In this document: positions 14,913-23,723 of the stretch, piece by piece
Layout of the letters: every line of letters begins with the position of its first letter
Position numbering within the stretch: the stretch's first letter is position 1
Position numbers and translations under genes: made by a program
Source of the DNA: JAKZRT01 sp047518005
GTDB taxonomy: Bacteria; Pseudomonadota; Alphaproteobacteria; Rhodobacterales; Rhodobacteraceae
DNA length: 31,357 nt
NCBI GenBank assembly: GCA_047518005.1
Contig: JAKZRT010000046.1
Coordinates: forward strand, 1-31,357
Direction: 5' to 3'
Notes under the pieces: generated by a model
The model's input: only the letters and a program-made list of their open reading frames with translations
Told to the model about the DNA's origin: nothing
Databases searched by the model: none

Positions 14913-15800
14913 ATGGCCGACGATCTTACAATAGGCGGAATGCGGATCACGGGGTTGGCCCCGGTCTTGATCGCCGGCACGACAGCCAGCGGCAAGTCGG
15001 GGCTGGCGCGGGCCGTGGCGCGGGCGACCGGCGGGACAATTGTGAACGCCGATGCGTTGCAGGTCTATGGTGGCTGGCGAATTCTGACCGCACGGCCTTC
15101 TGACGTCGATATTTCCCAGGCACCCCACGCGCTTTACGGACATGTCCCTCGGGATGAGACCTATTCGGTTGGTGACTGGCTGGCCGAGGTCGGCCGCCTT
15201 GTTGCCACCGCAATTGGGCCGCTGATTATCACGGGCGGCACGGGCTTGTATTTTCGTGCTCTGACCGAAGGGCTGGCCGATATTCCTCCGATACCGGGTC
15301 GCATTCACGATCTGGCGCTTGCCGGTGACCCTGGCGAATTGGTGACGGACCTGGATGCCAGGACCGCCGCCCGGATTGATCTGCAAAACCCGCGCCGGGT
15401 CCAGCGCGCGTGGGAGGTCCTGCAGGCCACGGGTCGGGGCCTGGCCGATTGGCAGGACGCGACACCGCCGCCGCTTATCCCGCTCGGGCGTTGCCAGCCC
15501 ATCTTTCTGGACGCTGATCGAGACTGGCTAAATGACCGGATCGCGCGCCGATTTCGCCAGATGATGGCGGCGGGCGCACTGGACGAAGCCCGCGCTATGT
15601 TGCCCAACTGGGACCCGGCACGCCAGTCGTCGCAGGCCATCGGTGCGCGCGAGCTGATCGCGCATCTGTGCGGCGATCTGACGTTAGACGAAGCCACCGA
15701 GGCGGCGATCATCGCAACGCGTCAATATGCCAAAAGGCAACGCACCTGGTTCCGCGCCCACATGGCGGAATGGGTGCGGATCGACCCGGCCACGCTCTGA
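14913..15800 (+). CDS. miaA: tRNA dimethylallyltransferase
   Basis: A 295-residue enzyme adding a dimethylallyl group to A37 of tRNAs that read codons starting with U. The P-loop GTTASGKS is at residues 22-29 and is followed by NADALQVYGGW, TARP, HALYGHV and TGGTGLYF, all MiaA landmarks; the C-terminal ATRQYAKRQRTWFR is the tRNA-binding end. The start chosen is the ATG at 14913 (MADDLTIGG). The ATG at 14940 (MRITGL) is equally possible; neither has a strong Shine-Dalgarno sequence, and the open frame further upstream is antisense to pyrH. It uses dimethylallyl-PP from the MEP pathway, of which dxr lies nearby. Confidence 0.94.
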   Translation: MADDLTIGGMRITGLAPVLIAGTTASGKSGLARAVARATGGTIVNADALQVYGGWRILTARPSDVDISQAPHALYGHVPRDETYSVGDWLAEVGRLVATAIGPLIITGGTGLYFRALTEGLADIPPIPGRIHDLALAGDPGELVTDLDARTAARIDLQNPRRVQRAWEVLQATGRGLADWQDATPPPLIPLGRCQPIFLDADRDWLNDRIARRFRQMMAAGALDEARAMLPNWDPARQSSQAIGARELIAHLCGDLTLDEATEAAIIATRQYAKRQRTWFRAHMAEWVRIDPATL

Positions 15801-15891
15801 GCGCAGTCGAAAAGATCGACAACAGGCGCGCAAGCCTCTTGATCGGATTATTCGAGTTGCTAGTGTGGCCGGCGGAATGTCTGGGGAAATC

Positions 15892-16719
15892 ATGGTTGAT
15901 AGGCTTGAATATACGGGCGGATTCCGGTCCGTTCCGATCCCGCATCTGGCGCATGGCGGGCGCTGGCGGGTCGAGGCGATGCGGTCCTATGACCATGCCC
16001 GGCTAATCTGGTTCACACGCGGACAAGGGCGGATCACCATTTCGGGTGTTACCCGGGGCTATGGGCCAAACAATGCGATTTTCTTGCCCCCCGGTACCAT
16101 GCACGGCTTCGAGCTGAGCCCGCAGGTATTTGGAACCGTTATCGATTTCCCACATAACTACGAATTGGACTTACCAGATCGCCCGATTCACCTCAGGGTT
16201 CGCGACGCCGTTCAGCAGGGCGAATTCATGACCCACCTTGATGCCTTTCAGCGCGAGTTGCTGGGGGATCGCCCGGGGCGTGGCACAGCCCTCTCGGCGC
16301 ATGCGTCCCTGATCGTCATTTGGCTCAGGCGGCAACAGGCCCAAGGGGCCGGTGACACACCGCCCGACGATGCCACACGCAAACTCGCTGTGCGCTATGC
16401 CAACCTTGTGGAACGTGATGTTTCTGCGGCGAAATCCGTCGCTGACTATGCTGCGGAACTGGGTATCACACCGACTCATCTGAGCCGGGTCTGCAATTCG
16501 GCCAATGGACGCCCCGCGCATTCGCTTCTGTCGGGCCGGGTGCTGGCCGAAGCACGGAAAATGCTGAGCGACAGCAAGGTGCCCATTCAGAGCATCGCCC
16601 ATGAACTGGGTTATTCATCGGCCGCGTATTTCACCCGGGCATTCCAGCGAAATACAGGCGTTACGCCATCGCGGTTTCGGCGCCGGTCTGGTGCAGGCCC
16701 CGAAAATTCGGCCAACTAG
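15892..16719 (+). CDS. AraC-family transcriptional regulator
   Basis: A protein of 275 residues with a cupin-like N-terminal sensing domain (GRITISGVTRGYGPN...FLPPGTMHGFEL, roughly residues 40-80) and a C-terminal AraC DNA-binding domain with two helix-turn-helix units over about 180-275. Diagnostic pieces are VADYAAELGITPTHLSRVC and IAHELGYSSAAYFTRAFQ, followed by GVTPSRFRR. The start chosen is the ATG at 15892 with GGGGA five bases upstream; an ATG at 15877 is an alternative. It reads toward the ABC transporter operon, so it may regulate that operon in response to the imported compound; this is inference from position only. Confidence 0.88.
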   Translation: MVDRLEYTGGFRSVPIPHLAHGGRWRVEAMRSYDHARLIWFTRGQGRITISGVTRGYGPNNAIFLPPGTMHGFELSPQVFGTVIDFPHNYELDLPDRPIHLRVRDAVQQGEFMTHLDAFQRELLGDRPGRGTALSAHASLIVIWLRRQQAQGAGDTPPDDATRKLAVRYANLVERDVSAAKSVADYAAELGITPTHLSRVCNSANGRPAHSLLSGRVLAEARKMLSDSKVPIQSIAHELGYSSAAYFTRAFQRNTGVTPSRFRRRSGAGPENSAN

Positions 16720-16721
16720 CC

Positions 16722-16768
16722 TGTGGATGTCGTATTTGTGACCCCACTATGTCGTTTTTGAACCCCCA
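16722..16768. mobile_element. Possible IS21-type terminal fragment
   Basis: Directly after the AraC gene stop are two related 18-bp segments in direct orientation, GTCGTATTTGTGACCCCA (16729-16746) and GTCGTTTTTGAACCCCCA (16751-16768), matching at 14 of 18 positions and 22 bases apart. The stretch starts with TGTGGAT. Several short direct repeats behind a TG terminus are a feature of IS21-family ends. No istA/istB genes are present, so this would be a solitary remnant. The repeats are seen; the IS21 assignment is from memory and uncertain. Confidence 0.3.
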
Positions 16769-16933
16769 ACGGGGGCCAGAGTCGTTGACCTTTGATCAAA
16801 CTTCGTGCCGAATGGCCGGAGTTGTATGGCTTGGGGACGTCGAAGGGAATATCCGGTTTGGGAAATTGTGACGTCCGGCGTTCGACGCTGCACGCAATCT
16901 TGGAAACATGTGACGACAGGGAGAAAAGTCAAC

Positions 16934-18607
16934 ATGAACATTGAAACCATTAACGGAAAGCCGGCCCACCAGGCCGCAGAAATGTACGCTGAAGAGTTCA
17001 AGTCCGGCCAGATGAGCCGCCGCGAATTTCTGACGCGCGCAACTGCGCTTGGTGTCAGCACGGCTGGCGCTTATGCCATGATCGGGCTTCCTGCTCCGGC
17101 CAAGGCAGCCGCCCACACACCGCGCGGCGGCACACTGCGCTTGCAAATGGAAGTGCGCGCGCTGAAAGATCCGCGCACCTATGACTGGACCCAGATCGCG
17201 ACCTATACCGCCGGATGGCTGGAGTATCTGGTCGAATACAATTCCGACGGTTCGTTCCGCGGTATGCTGGTCGAAAGCTGGGAAGCTAACGACGACGCCA
17301 CCGAATATGTTCTGAACGTCCGCAAGGGTATTTCGTGGAACAATGGCGATGCATTTGACGCCAACGACGTGGCGCGCAACATCGCCGGATGGTGCGACAA
17401 ATCGGTTGAAGGCAATTCGATGGCCGGTCGGATGGCCAGCCTGATTGACGCCGACACGGGTCAGGCCCGCGACGGTGCCATCACCGTTACCGACAGCCAC
17501 ACGGTTACGCTTTCGCTGATGTCGCCCGACATCACCATTATTCCAGGTATGGCGGACTATCCTGCCTCAATCACCCATACGTCGCATGATCCTGACGACA
17601 TGGTTGGCACCGCAGTTGGCACCGGCCCGATGGTTCCGGAATTGCTCGAAGTTGGCGTCAAGGGCGTCGTAGTCAAAGGCGATCACCCGTGGTGGGGCGA
17701 CACGGCTTTTGAAGAGGGTGGCTTTTACCTCGACCGCATCGAGTTCATCGACTATGGAACCGATCCTGCGGCGGTTGTCGCGGCGGCCGAGGCCGAAGAA
17801 GTTGACATGGTTTGGGAAACGGTCGGCGACTTTGTCGACGTCTTTGACGGCATCGGCTGGGTGCGGTCCGAAGTTGTTTCGGGTGCGACGATCTTGATCC
17901 GTCCCAACCAGTTGGCCGTTGTTGATGGCGAGACACCCTATGCGGACAAGCGGGTTCGCCAGGCGATTTCGATGGCTGTCGACAATAGCATCTGTCTGGA
18001 ACTTGGTTATGCGGGTCGTGGCGTTGTGGCAGAAAACCACCATGCCGCCCCGGTTCACCCGGAGACCGACCCCAATGTTGGCAGGCTGCCGTATGACCCG
18101 GCCCGCGCTTTAGAGCTGATCAAAGAAGCCGGGATGGAAGACTATGAGCACGAGCTTCTGTCGATCGACGATGATTGGCGCAAAAACACCACCGACGCGG
18201 TGGCCGCTCAGCTGCGCGACGCAGGCTTCAAGATCAAGCGGACGATCCTGCCGGGATCAACGTTCTGGAACGACTGGGCGAAGTATCCGTTCAGCTCGAC
18301 CAACTGGAACCACCGCCCGCTGGCAACCCAGATTTGGGGTCTGGCCTATCGTTCAGGCGAAGCTTGGAACGAGATGGGCTGGGCAAACGCCGAGTTCGAC
18401 GCGTTGCTGGCCGAAGCCAACAGCCTGGCCGATGCCGACACGCGGCGCGTAGTCGCTGGCAAATGTCAGGCACTGATCGCCGAGGAAGGGTGCACGATCC
18501 AGCCCTATTGGCGGTCGCTTTATCGTCACCACACCGAAAACGTCATCGGTGGCGACATGCACATCGCATATCTGCCCCAGATATATAAGTGGGCGATCAA
18601 GTCCTGA
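16934..18607 (+). CDS. ABC transporter substrate-binding protein, family 5, Tat-exported
   Basis: A 557-residue periplasmic solute-binding protein of the peptide/opine/nickel family (SBP_bac_5), which captures the ligand for the permeases encoded downstream. The N-terminus has an unusual 26-residue lead, then the twin-arginine motif MSRREFLTRA with RR at residues 29-30, a hydrophobic stretch and a cleavage site near AKAAA (56-60); it is therefore probably exported folded. Family features follow: GGTLRLQM, WNNGDAFDANDVARNI, GTGPMVPE, DKRVRQAISMAVD and a Trp/Tyr-rich C-terminal region. The ligand cannot be told. The start is the ATG at 16934 with GGGAG upstream. Confidence 0.92.
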   Translation: MNIETINGKPAHQAAEMYAEEFKSGQMSRREFLTRATALGVSTAGAYAMIGLPAPAKAAAHTPRGGTLRLQMEVRALKDPRTYDWTQIATYTAGWLEYLVEYNSDGSFRGMLVESWEANDDATEYVLNVRKGISWNNGDAFDANDVARNIAGWCDKSVEGNSMAGRMASLIDADTGQARDGAITVTDSHTVTLSLMSPDITIIPGMADYPASITHTSHDPDDMVGTAVGTGPMVPELLEVGVKGVVVKGDHPWWGDTAFEEGGFYLDRIEFIDYGTDPAAVVAAAEAEEVDMVWETVGDFVDVFDGIGWVRSEVVSGATILIRPNQLAVVDGETPYADKRVRQAISMAVDNSICLELGYAGRGVVAENHHAAPVHPETDPNVGRLPYDPARALELIKEAGMEDYEHELLSIDDDWRKNTTDAVAAQLRDAGFKIKRTILPGSTFWNDWAKYPFSSTNWNHRPLATQIWGLAYRSGEAWNEMGWANAEFDALLAEANSLADADTRRVVAGKCQALIAEEGCTIQPYWRSLYRHHTENVIGGDMHIAYLPQIYKWAIKS

Positions 18608-18623
18608 TCTGACGAACTCAAAA

Positions 18624-18651
18624 CGCCCCTCCGGACATTCCCGGGGGGGCG
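18624..18651 (+). terminator. Hairpin between binding protein and permease genes
   Basis: An 11-bp stem with one G-U pair, 18624-18634 paired with 18641-18651, closes a six-base loop (ACATTC). A short GGCTTTCAG follows, so the T-run is weak. It lies 17 bases after the binding-protein stop and about 70 bases before the first permease. Such hairpins commonly stabilise or terminate most binding-protein mRNA, so that binding protein is made in excess of the membrane components. Confidence 0.6.
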
Positions 18652-18720
18652 GCTTTCAGTCGGGATCACTTCAAGACGTCGCAAAGGTGCCGATCCTGGG
18701 ACATACCGACAGGGGCCATC

Positions 18721-19857
18721 ATGGGACTATTCATACTGAGGCGCACCGGGGTCATGATCCTCACCGCGCTCTGCCTGACGTTTGTTGTCTTTTTCCTGAC
18801 CAATCTATATCCGAACCTCGAAAAACTGGCCAAGACGCAGGGCAACATGCGTATGGCAGACCATGAGGTCTCAAAGTGGCTTAGCAATCGTGGTTATCGG
18901 TCTAAGACGGATGCGGAAATTCTCCGCCAAGCCGCGGCGCGCGAAATTAGCGGCGAAGAATTTATTGACCAAATTAATACCGGTTTCGATATTCGGCTGC
19001 TTAGAAATTACGCCGAGTGGTTGGGTGTGTTTCCAGGGTATGTAATCGAGGGCGCAGACGGCAAGGTCCGGGGTCGCTGTGCGACCAAAGGCATTGCAAT
19101 CGAGGACGCAGCAAGTTTCTGCGGAATTTTGCAAGGTCACTGGGGTTCGTCGACCGTCTTCAAAGAACCCGCGGGCAAGATTATTGCGAAACGATTGGGC
19201 CTTACCGGGTGGCTGATGTTTGCGGTCATCTGCGTCATGGTCCCTGGCGCTTTGATCATCGGGGTGCTTGCGGGCATGCGCGAGGGCAGTCGAACCGACC
19301 GAGCCCTGTCAACATTATCCATAACGACGACAGCAACGCCAGAATATGTCTCGGGCGTTATTTTCATTGCGATCTTTTCTTCCTCTGCCGTGGGCCTGAA
19401 GTGGTTCAAGGGCACCGCGACCAGCGCGATGGACGACATCACATTCGTCAACTTCACGCTGCCGGTACTGACCATCGCCCTATACGGCATGGGCTATATT
19501 GCGCGCATGACGCGGGCCTCGATGGCCGAGGTGATGACCGCGCAATACATCCGCACCGCACGCCTAAAGGGCGTGAGTTTTCGCAACATCGTGCTGAAGC
19601 ACGCGCTGCGTAACGCATTGATTGCTCCCTTCACGGTCATCATGCTGCAATTTCCATGGCTTCTGAACGGGGTGGTGATCGTCGAAACCTTATTCAACTA
19701 CAAGGGCTTTGGCTGGGTGCTGGTGCAAGCCGCCGGTAACAATGACATCGACCTTCTGCTGGGGGTTTCGGTTGTCTCGGTTTTCGTGGTTCTGACGACG
19801 CAGCTGATATCGGATATCGGCTACGTCTATCTGAACCCGCGCATTCGCATTTCATAA
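18721..19857 (+). CDS. ABC transporter permease, DppB/OppB type, with large N-terminal periplasmic insert
   Basis: A 378-residue inner-membrane permease. The first membrane helix is at about residues 8-28; the core transmembrane domain runs from about 162 to 370 with five further helices. The cytoplasmic coupling (EAA-like) loop is AEVMTAQYIRTARLKG at 269-284. Between helix 1 and the core lies a hydrophilic segment of about 130 residues (29-160) with a Cys pair at 120 and 134, which should be periplasmic. This is longer than the usual OppB loop of about 60-70 residues. The ATG at 18721 has GGGG upstream. It is the first of three tightly spaced transporter genes; the next starts 12 bases after its stop. 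Confidence 0.9.
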   Translation: MGLFILRRTGVMILTALCLTFVVFFLTNLYPNLEKLAKTQGNMRMADHEVSKWLSNRGYRSKTDAEILRQAAAREISGEEFIDQINTGFDIRLLRNYAEWLGVFPGYVIEGADGKVRGRCATKGIAIEDAASFCGILQGHWGSSTVFKEPAGKIIAKRLGLTGWLMFAVICVMVPGALIIGVLAGMREGSRTDRALSTLSITTTATPEYVSGVIFIAIFSSSAVGLKWFKGTATSAMDDITFVNFTLPVLTIALYGMGYIARMTRASMAEVMTAQYIRTARLKGVSFRNIVLKHALRNALIAPFTVIMLQFPWLLNGVVIVETLFNYKGFGWVLVQAAGNNDIDLLLGVSVVSVFVVLTTQLISDIGYVYLNPRIRIS

Positions 19858-19869
19858 GGGGGCTGGCAC

Positions 19870-21528
19870 ATGGATCCGCTTACTTGGACCGGTGGAATTG
19901 GGGCTGTCATTGATCCGATCTTTCTGCTCGCTCTTTTTGTCTTCCTGGCATTCACGGCGTTCTATTTCGTTGCCACTTTTGCCGGCGACGACCAAATGGG
20001 CGAATTGGCGCATACGCCCTTCGCGCGCACCAAAGACTGGACCATCGGTTCGGCCACCGCATTGAGCGAGCTTGTGTTTCCCGCCATCACATTGGCGCTG
20101 ATCCTATGGATCATCGACACGATCATGTCAGAGACAACGCTGACCGGCTGGCTTTTTAGCACCGGAATGCCGCAATTTCTGGTGACATTCCTATCGGTAA
20201 TGATCTTCGGCGTGATCGGCATCACGTTGACCTATGCGGTCCAACGACTGCCGGCCTCAGCATACGAGACCGTTATGCGCTGGTCGTTTGCCGTGCTTTT
20301 GCTACTGGTTGTAATCTATATCGTGCTCGGTGCCCTGATGCCACTGGGATCAGGCGGCATTATCGGCGGCATTTCAAAGCAGCTTCTTCCGGTCTGGATT
20401 GCGCTTTTGGTCACTTTCGGCCTGTCCATCTACTTCAAACGCAGCCTCGGTCTTTACGGAAAGCTGTTCGACAGCATAATCGGCATGATCGGATTTGCGC
20501 TGGTGATGTTCTGGGTGTTTGCAGCAGTTCTCGGGGCGATGGATCTGATCGTCACCCACGACGCGCTCAGCCAGGTCAGCGGCATGAAGAACAAGATCCC
20601 CGGGACACCGCTGGCACGCGCCGAAGCGGGCGATTTTGCCTGGTATCTTCTGGGCGGCGACAATCTGGCGCGCGACGTGTTCAGCCGTGTGATCAAGGGG
20701 GCGTGGGTGGTTGTGCAAATCGCACCGCTGGCAACGCTCTTTGCATTCATGGTCGGCATCACGCTTGGCCTTCCTGCCGGGTATTACGGCGGCCGTCTGG
20801 ACACGTTATTGTCGTTCCTCGCGAACCTCATCCTCGCGTTCCCTGTCATCCTGCTTTTTTATCTGCTGGTGACGCCGGAAATCGTGGCGACGGGCATTCC
20901 GAGTTATATGGCAGCGGTGATTTTCATCTTTCCGATCGTCTTTGTGGGTATCTTGCTGGACTCGCGCTATCACACCCAGCCGCGTATTCGCACGCCGCTG
21001 TTGATCGGCGTTCTGGGGGTCATGCTTTGGCTCTATCTTTCGTTGATCAGCGAAGATGGATCGAAAGTCGATATCATTCCCAACTGGCTGGACGGGTTTG
21101 ACGTTCCGGGCGGAATTCTGGTGGTCTTTGTCTCGGTGGTGTTCGTCAATTCGCCCACGGTTTTCCGGATCGTGCGCGGACTGACGCTGGACATCAAGAC
21201 CCGTGACTATGTGGCTGCGGCGCAGACCCGGGGCGAGCGGTCGTGGTACATCATGCTCTGGGAGATCCTGCCCAATGCGCGCGGTCCGCTGATTGTCGAT
21301 TTCAGCCTTCGCGTGGGGTACACCACGATCCTTTTGGGAACTTTGGGTTTCTTTGGCCTCGGCCTGCCGCCCGAAAGCCCTGACTGGGGATCGACGATCA
21401 ACGAGGGTCGTAAACTGTTGTCGATCTATCTGCATCCCGCATTGCCGCCCGCATTTGCGCTTCTCAGCCTGGTTTTGGGCCTGAACCTGCTGGCCGACGG
21501 TTTGCGCGAAGAAAGCCTGAGAGACTGA
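19870..21528 (+). CDS. ABC transporter permease, DppC/OppC type, with extra N-terminal membrane domain
   Basis: A protein of 552 residues, far longer than a normal DppC (about 300). Residues from about 205 onward look like DppC: a helix, then LLGGDNLARDVFSRVIKGA (about 256-274, the family's G-x-D-x-x-G/A-R-D-V motif), the permease helices and the coupling loop YVAAAQTRGERSWYIMLWEILPN, ending FFGLGLPPESPDWG. The first 200 residues carry about five additional hydrophobic helices with no similarity I recognise, and a further insert with a helix and the segment SEDGSKVDIIPNWLDG (about 390-410) interrupts the core. Spacing to the ATPase gene is ten bases. It should pair with the upstream permease to form the pore. 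Confidence 0.88.
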   Translation: MDPLTWTGGIGAVIDPIFLLALFVFLAFTAFYFVATFAGDDQMGELAHTPFARTKDWTIGSATALSELVFPAITLALILWIIDTIMSETTLTGWLFSTGMPQFLVTFLSVMIFGVIGITLTYAVQRLPASAYETVMRWSFAVLLLLVVIYIVLGALMPLGSGGIIGGISKQLLPVWIALLVTFGLSIYFKRSLGLYGKLFDSIIGMIGFALVMFWVFAAVLGAMDLIVTHDALSQVSGMKNKIPGTPLARAEAGDFAWYLLGGDNLARDVFSRVIKGAWVVVQIAPLATLFAFMVGITLGLPAGYYGGRLDTLLSFLANLILAFPVILLFYLLVTPEIVATGIPSYMAAVIFIFPIVFVGILLDSRYHTQPRIRTPLLIGVLGVMLWLYLSLISEDGSKVDIIPNWLDGFDVPGGILVVFVSVVFVNSPTVFRIVRGLTLDIKTRDYVAAAQTRGERSWYIMLWEILPNARGPLIVDFSLRVGYTTILLGTLGFFGLGLPPESPDWGSTINEGRKLLSIYLHPALPPAFALLSLVLGLNLLADGLREESLRD

Positions 21529-21538
21529 GGAGAGAGCC

Positions 21539-23623
21539 ATGGCTAAATGGGACTATGACGGCCCGATCCTCGAGATCGAAGGTCTGTCGATCAGCTTTTT
21601 CACCCGACTTCAGGAAATTCCTGCCGTTATGGATTTTTCCTGTGTCGTACAGCCGGGCGAAGCCATGGGGCTGGTCGGCGAGAGCGGCTGCGGAAAATCC
21701 ACGGTGGCGCTTGGGGTCATGCAGGACCTCGGCGTCAACGGCCGCATCGTCGGCGGATCGATCAGGTTCAAAGGGCGCGACCTGAACGCGATGTCAGACG
21801 TGGAACTGCGCGACATTCGCGGCTCGGAAATCGCCATGATCTACCAGGAACCGATGGCCAGTCTGAACCCGGCGATGAAAGTTGGGCGGCAGTTGATGGA
21901 AGTGCCGATGATCCACGAGGGCGTCAGCGAGAAAGAGGCCCGCGCCCGCGCCCTGGAAGTTGTCACCGACGTTCGCCTGCCCGACCCGGAACGGATTCTA
22001 AATTCTTTCCCGCATCAACTTTCGGGGGGCCAGCAACAGCGCATTGTCATCGCCATGGCGCTGATGTCCAAGCCGTCGCTTTTGATCCTCGATGAACCGA
22101 CCACTGCGCTTGACGTGACCGTCGAGGCCGCCGTGGTCGATCTGGTCAAGGACCTGGGCAAGAAATACGGCACCTCGATGCTGTTTATCTCGCACAACCT
22201 TGGCCTGATTCTGGATACCTGCGACCGCATCTGCGTGATGTATTCGGGCGAGGCGGTTGAAACCGGCCGCATCGAAGATGTGTTCGAGAAGATGCAGCAC
22301 CCTTATACCCAAGCGCTTTTTCGGTCGATCCCGCTCCCGGGTGCTGACAAGAATACGCGGCCTCTGGTGGCCATTCCGGGCAACTTCCCCCTGCCCCACG
22401 AACGGCCCAACGGCTGCAATTTTGGCCCGCGCTGCGATTATTTCGTGGAAGGCCGCTGCGATGTCGGCGAGATCAAGATGATCGAAGTCCAGCACGGTGA
22501 CCGTCACGAAAGTCGCTGCGTCAATATTGACGAGATCGACTGGGATGCCCCCATCGCCGCCGCCGCAACCACCAAAAAGGCCAAGGTCGGCGATGTGGTC
22601 CTGAAAATGGAAAATCTGAAGAAATACTACGAGGTTTCGGCCAATGCTTTGTTCGGCGGGTCCAACAAAAAGGTGGTCAAGGCCAACGAAACGCTCAGCT
22701 TCGAGGCGCGCGAATCCGAGACTTTGGCCATCGTCGGCGAATCCGGTTGTGGCAAATCCACTTTTGCCAAGGTGCTTATGGGTCTGGAAACCGCGACCGA
22801 GGGCAAGATTTTTCTCGATAACCGCGAAATTCAGGACATCCCGATCGAGAAACGCGACACCAAGACCATCAGCTCGGTCCAGATGGTGTTCCAGAACCCG
22901 TTCGATACACTGAACCCGTCCATGACAATCGGACGCCAGATCATCCGCGCATTGGAAATATTCGGCATCGGGGATTCCGAAGCCGAGCGTCGCGAGCGGA
23001 TGCTGAAACTGCTCGATCTGGTCAAACTTCCGCGCGAATTCGGCGACCGGATGCCGCGCCAGTTGTCGGGTGGGCAAAAACAGCGGGTGGGCATAGCGCG
23101 CGCCTTTGCGGGCGGCGCGCGGATCGTCGTGGCGGACGAGCCCGTCTCGGCGCTCGATGTGTCAGTGCAGGCAGCTGTCACCGATCTCTTGATGGAGATT
23201 CAGCGCGAAGAGAAAACCACGCTGCTGTTCATCAGTCATGACCTTTCGATCGTGCGCTATCTCAGCGACCGTGTGATGGTCATGTATCTGGGCCATGTTG
23301 TCGAACTGGGCGACACCGATCAGGTTTTTGCGCCGCCCTACCACCCCTATACCGAGGCGCTTTTGTCTGCGGTTCCCATTGCCGACACCAAAGTCGAAAA
23401 AGAGCATATCGTGCTGGAGGGCGACATTCCCTCGGCCATGGACCCGCCGCCGGGGTGCCCGTTCCAGACCCGCTGTCGCTGGAAGGACCGGGTGCCGGAC
23501 GGGCTCTGCGACCGCGAAGTGCCACCGTTCCGAACCCTGGCCGATGGTCACCAGATCAAGTGTCACCTTCCCGACGCCGTGCTGGCCGAGATGCGCCCGG
23601 TGATCAAGGTCGCGGCCGAATAG
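21539..23623 (+). CDS. Fused double ABC ATPase (DppD-DppF type)
   Basis: A 694-residue protein with two complete nucleotide-binding domains that energise the importer. Domain 1: Walker A GESGCGKS at 47-54, signature LSGGQQQR near 160, Walker B LLILDEP near 181, then a Cys-rich C-terminal extension (CNFGPRC...GRC) of the oligopeptide-transporter type. Domain 2: Walker A GESGCGKS near 400, LSGGQKQR near 506, Walker B VVADEP near 530, and a second Cys-rich extension (CPFQTRC...C) near the end. Both domains keep Walker and signature residues, so both should be active. In E. coli these are separate DppD and DppF. The ATG at 21539 has GAGGAGAG upstream. Confidence 0.93.
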   Translation: MAKWDYDGPILEIEGLSISFFTRLQEIPAVMDFSCVVQPGEAMGLVGESGCGKSTVALGVMQDLGVNGRIVGGSIRFKGRDLNAMSDVELRDIRGSEIAMIYQEPMASLNPAMKVGRQLMEVPMIHEGVSEKEARARALEVVTDVRLPDPERILNSFPHQLSGGQQQRIVIAMALMSKPSLLILDEPTTALDVTVEAAVVDLVKDLGKKYGTSMLFISHNLGLILDTCDRICVMYSGEAVETGRIEDVFEKMQHPYTQALFRSIPLPGADKNTRPLVAIPGNFPLPHERPNGCNFGPRCDYFVEGRCDVGEIKMIEVQHGDRHESRCVNIDEIDWDAPIAAAATTKKAKVGDVVLKMENLKKYYEVSANALFGGSNKKVVKANETLSFEARESETLAIVGESGCGKSTFAKVLMGLETATEGKIFLDNREIQDIPIEKRDTKTISSVQMVFQNPFDTLNPSMTIGRQIIRALEIFGIGDSEAERRERMLKLLDLVKLPREFGDRMPRQLSGGQKQRVGIARAFAGGARIVVADEPVSALDVSVQAAVTDLLMEIQREEKTTLLFISHDLSIVRYLSDRVMVMYLGHVVELGDTDQVFAPPYHPYTEALLSAVPIADTKVEKEHIVLEGDIPSAMDPPPGCPFQTRCRWKDRVPDGLCDREVPPFRTLADGHQIKCHLPDAVLAEMRPVIKVAAE

Positions 23624-23723
23624 GGCCTGGACCCGACAGACAAGCAACCCGCTCTCTACCTGGCGGATGCGTTCATACTGGCCATTGTCGGTGATATGGT
23701 GCCCCTTTGAACAGGAGGCATTC

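Noticed and set aside
21998..23077. 359-residue minus-strand open frame
   Set aside because: Antisense to the double ABC ATPase; a by-product of high third-position G/C content in the real gene.
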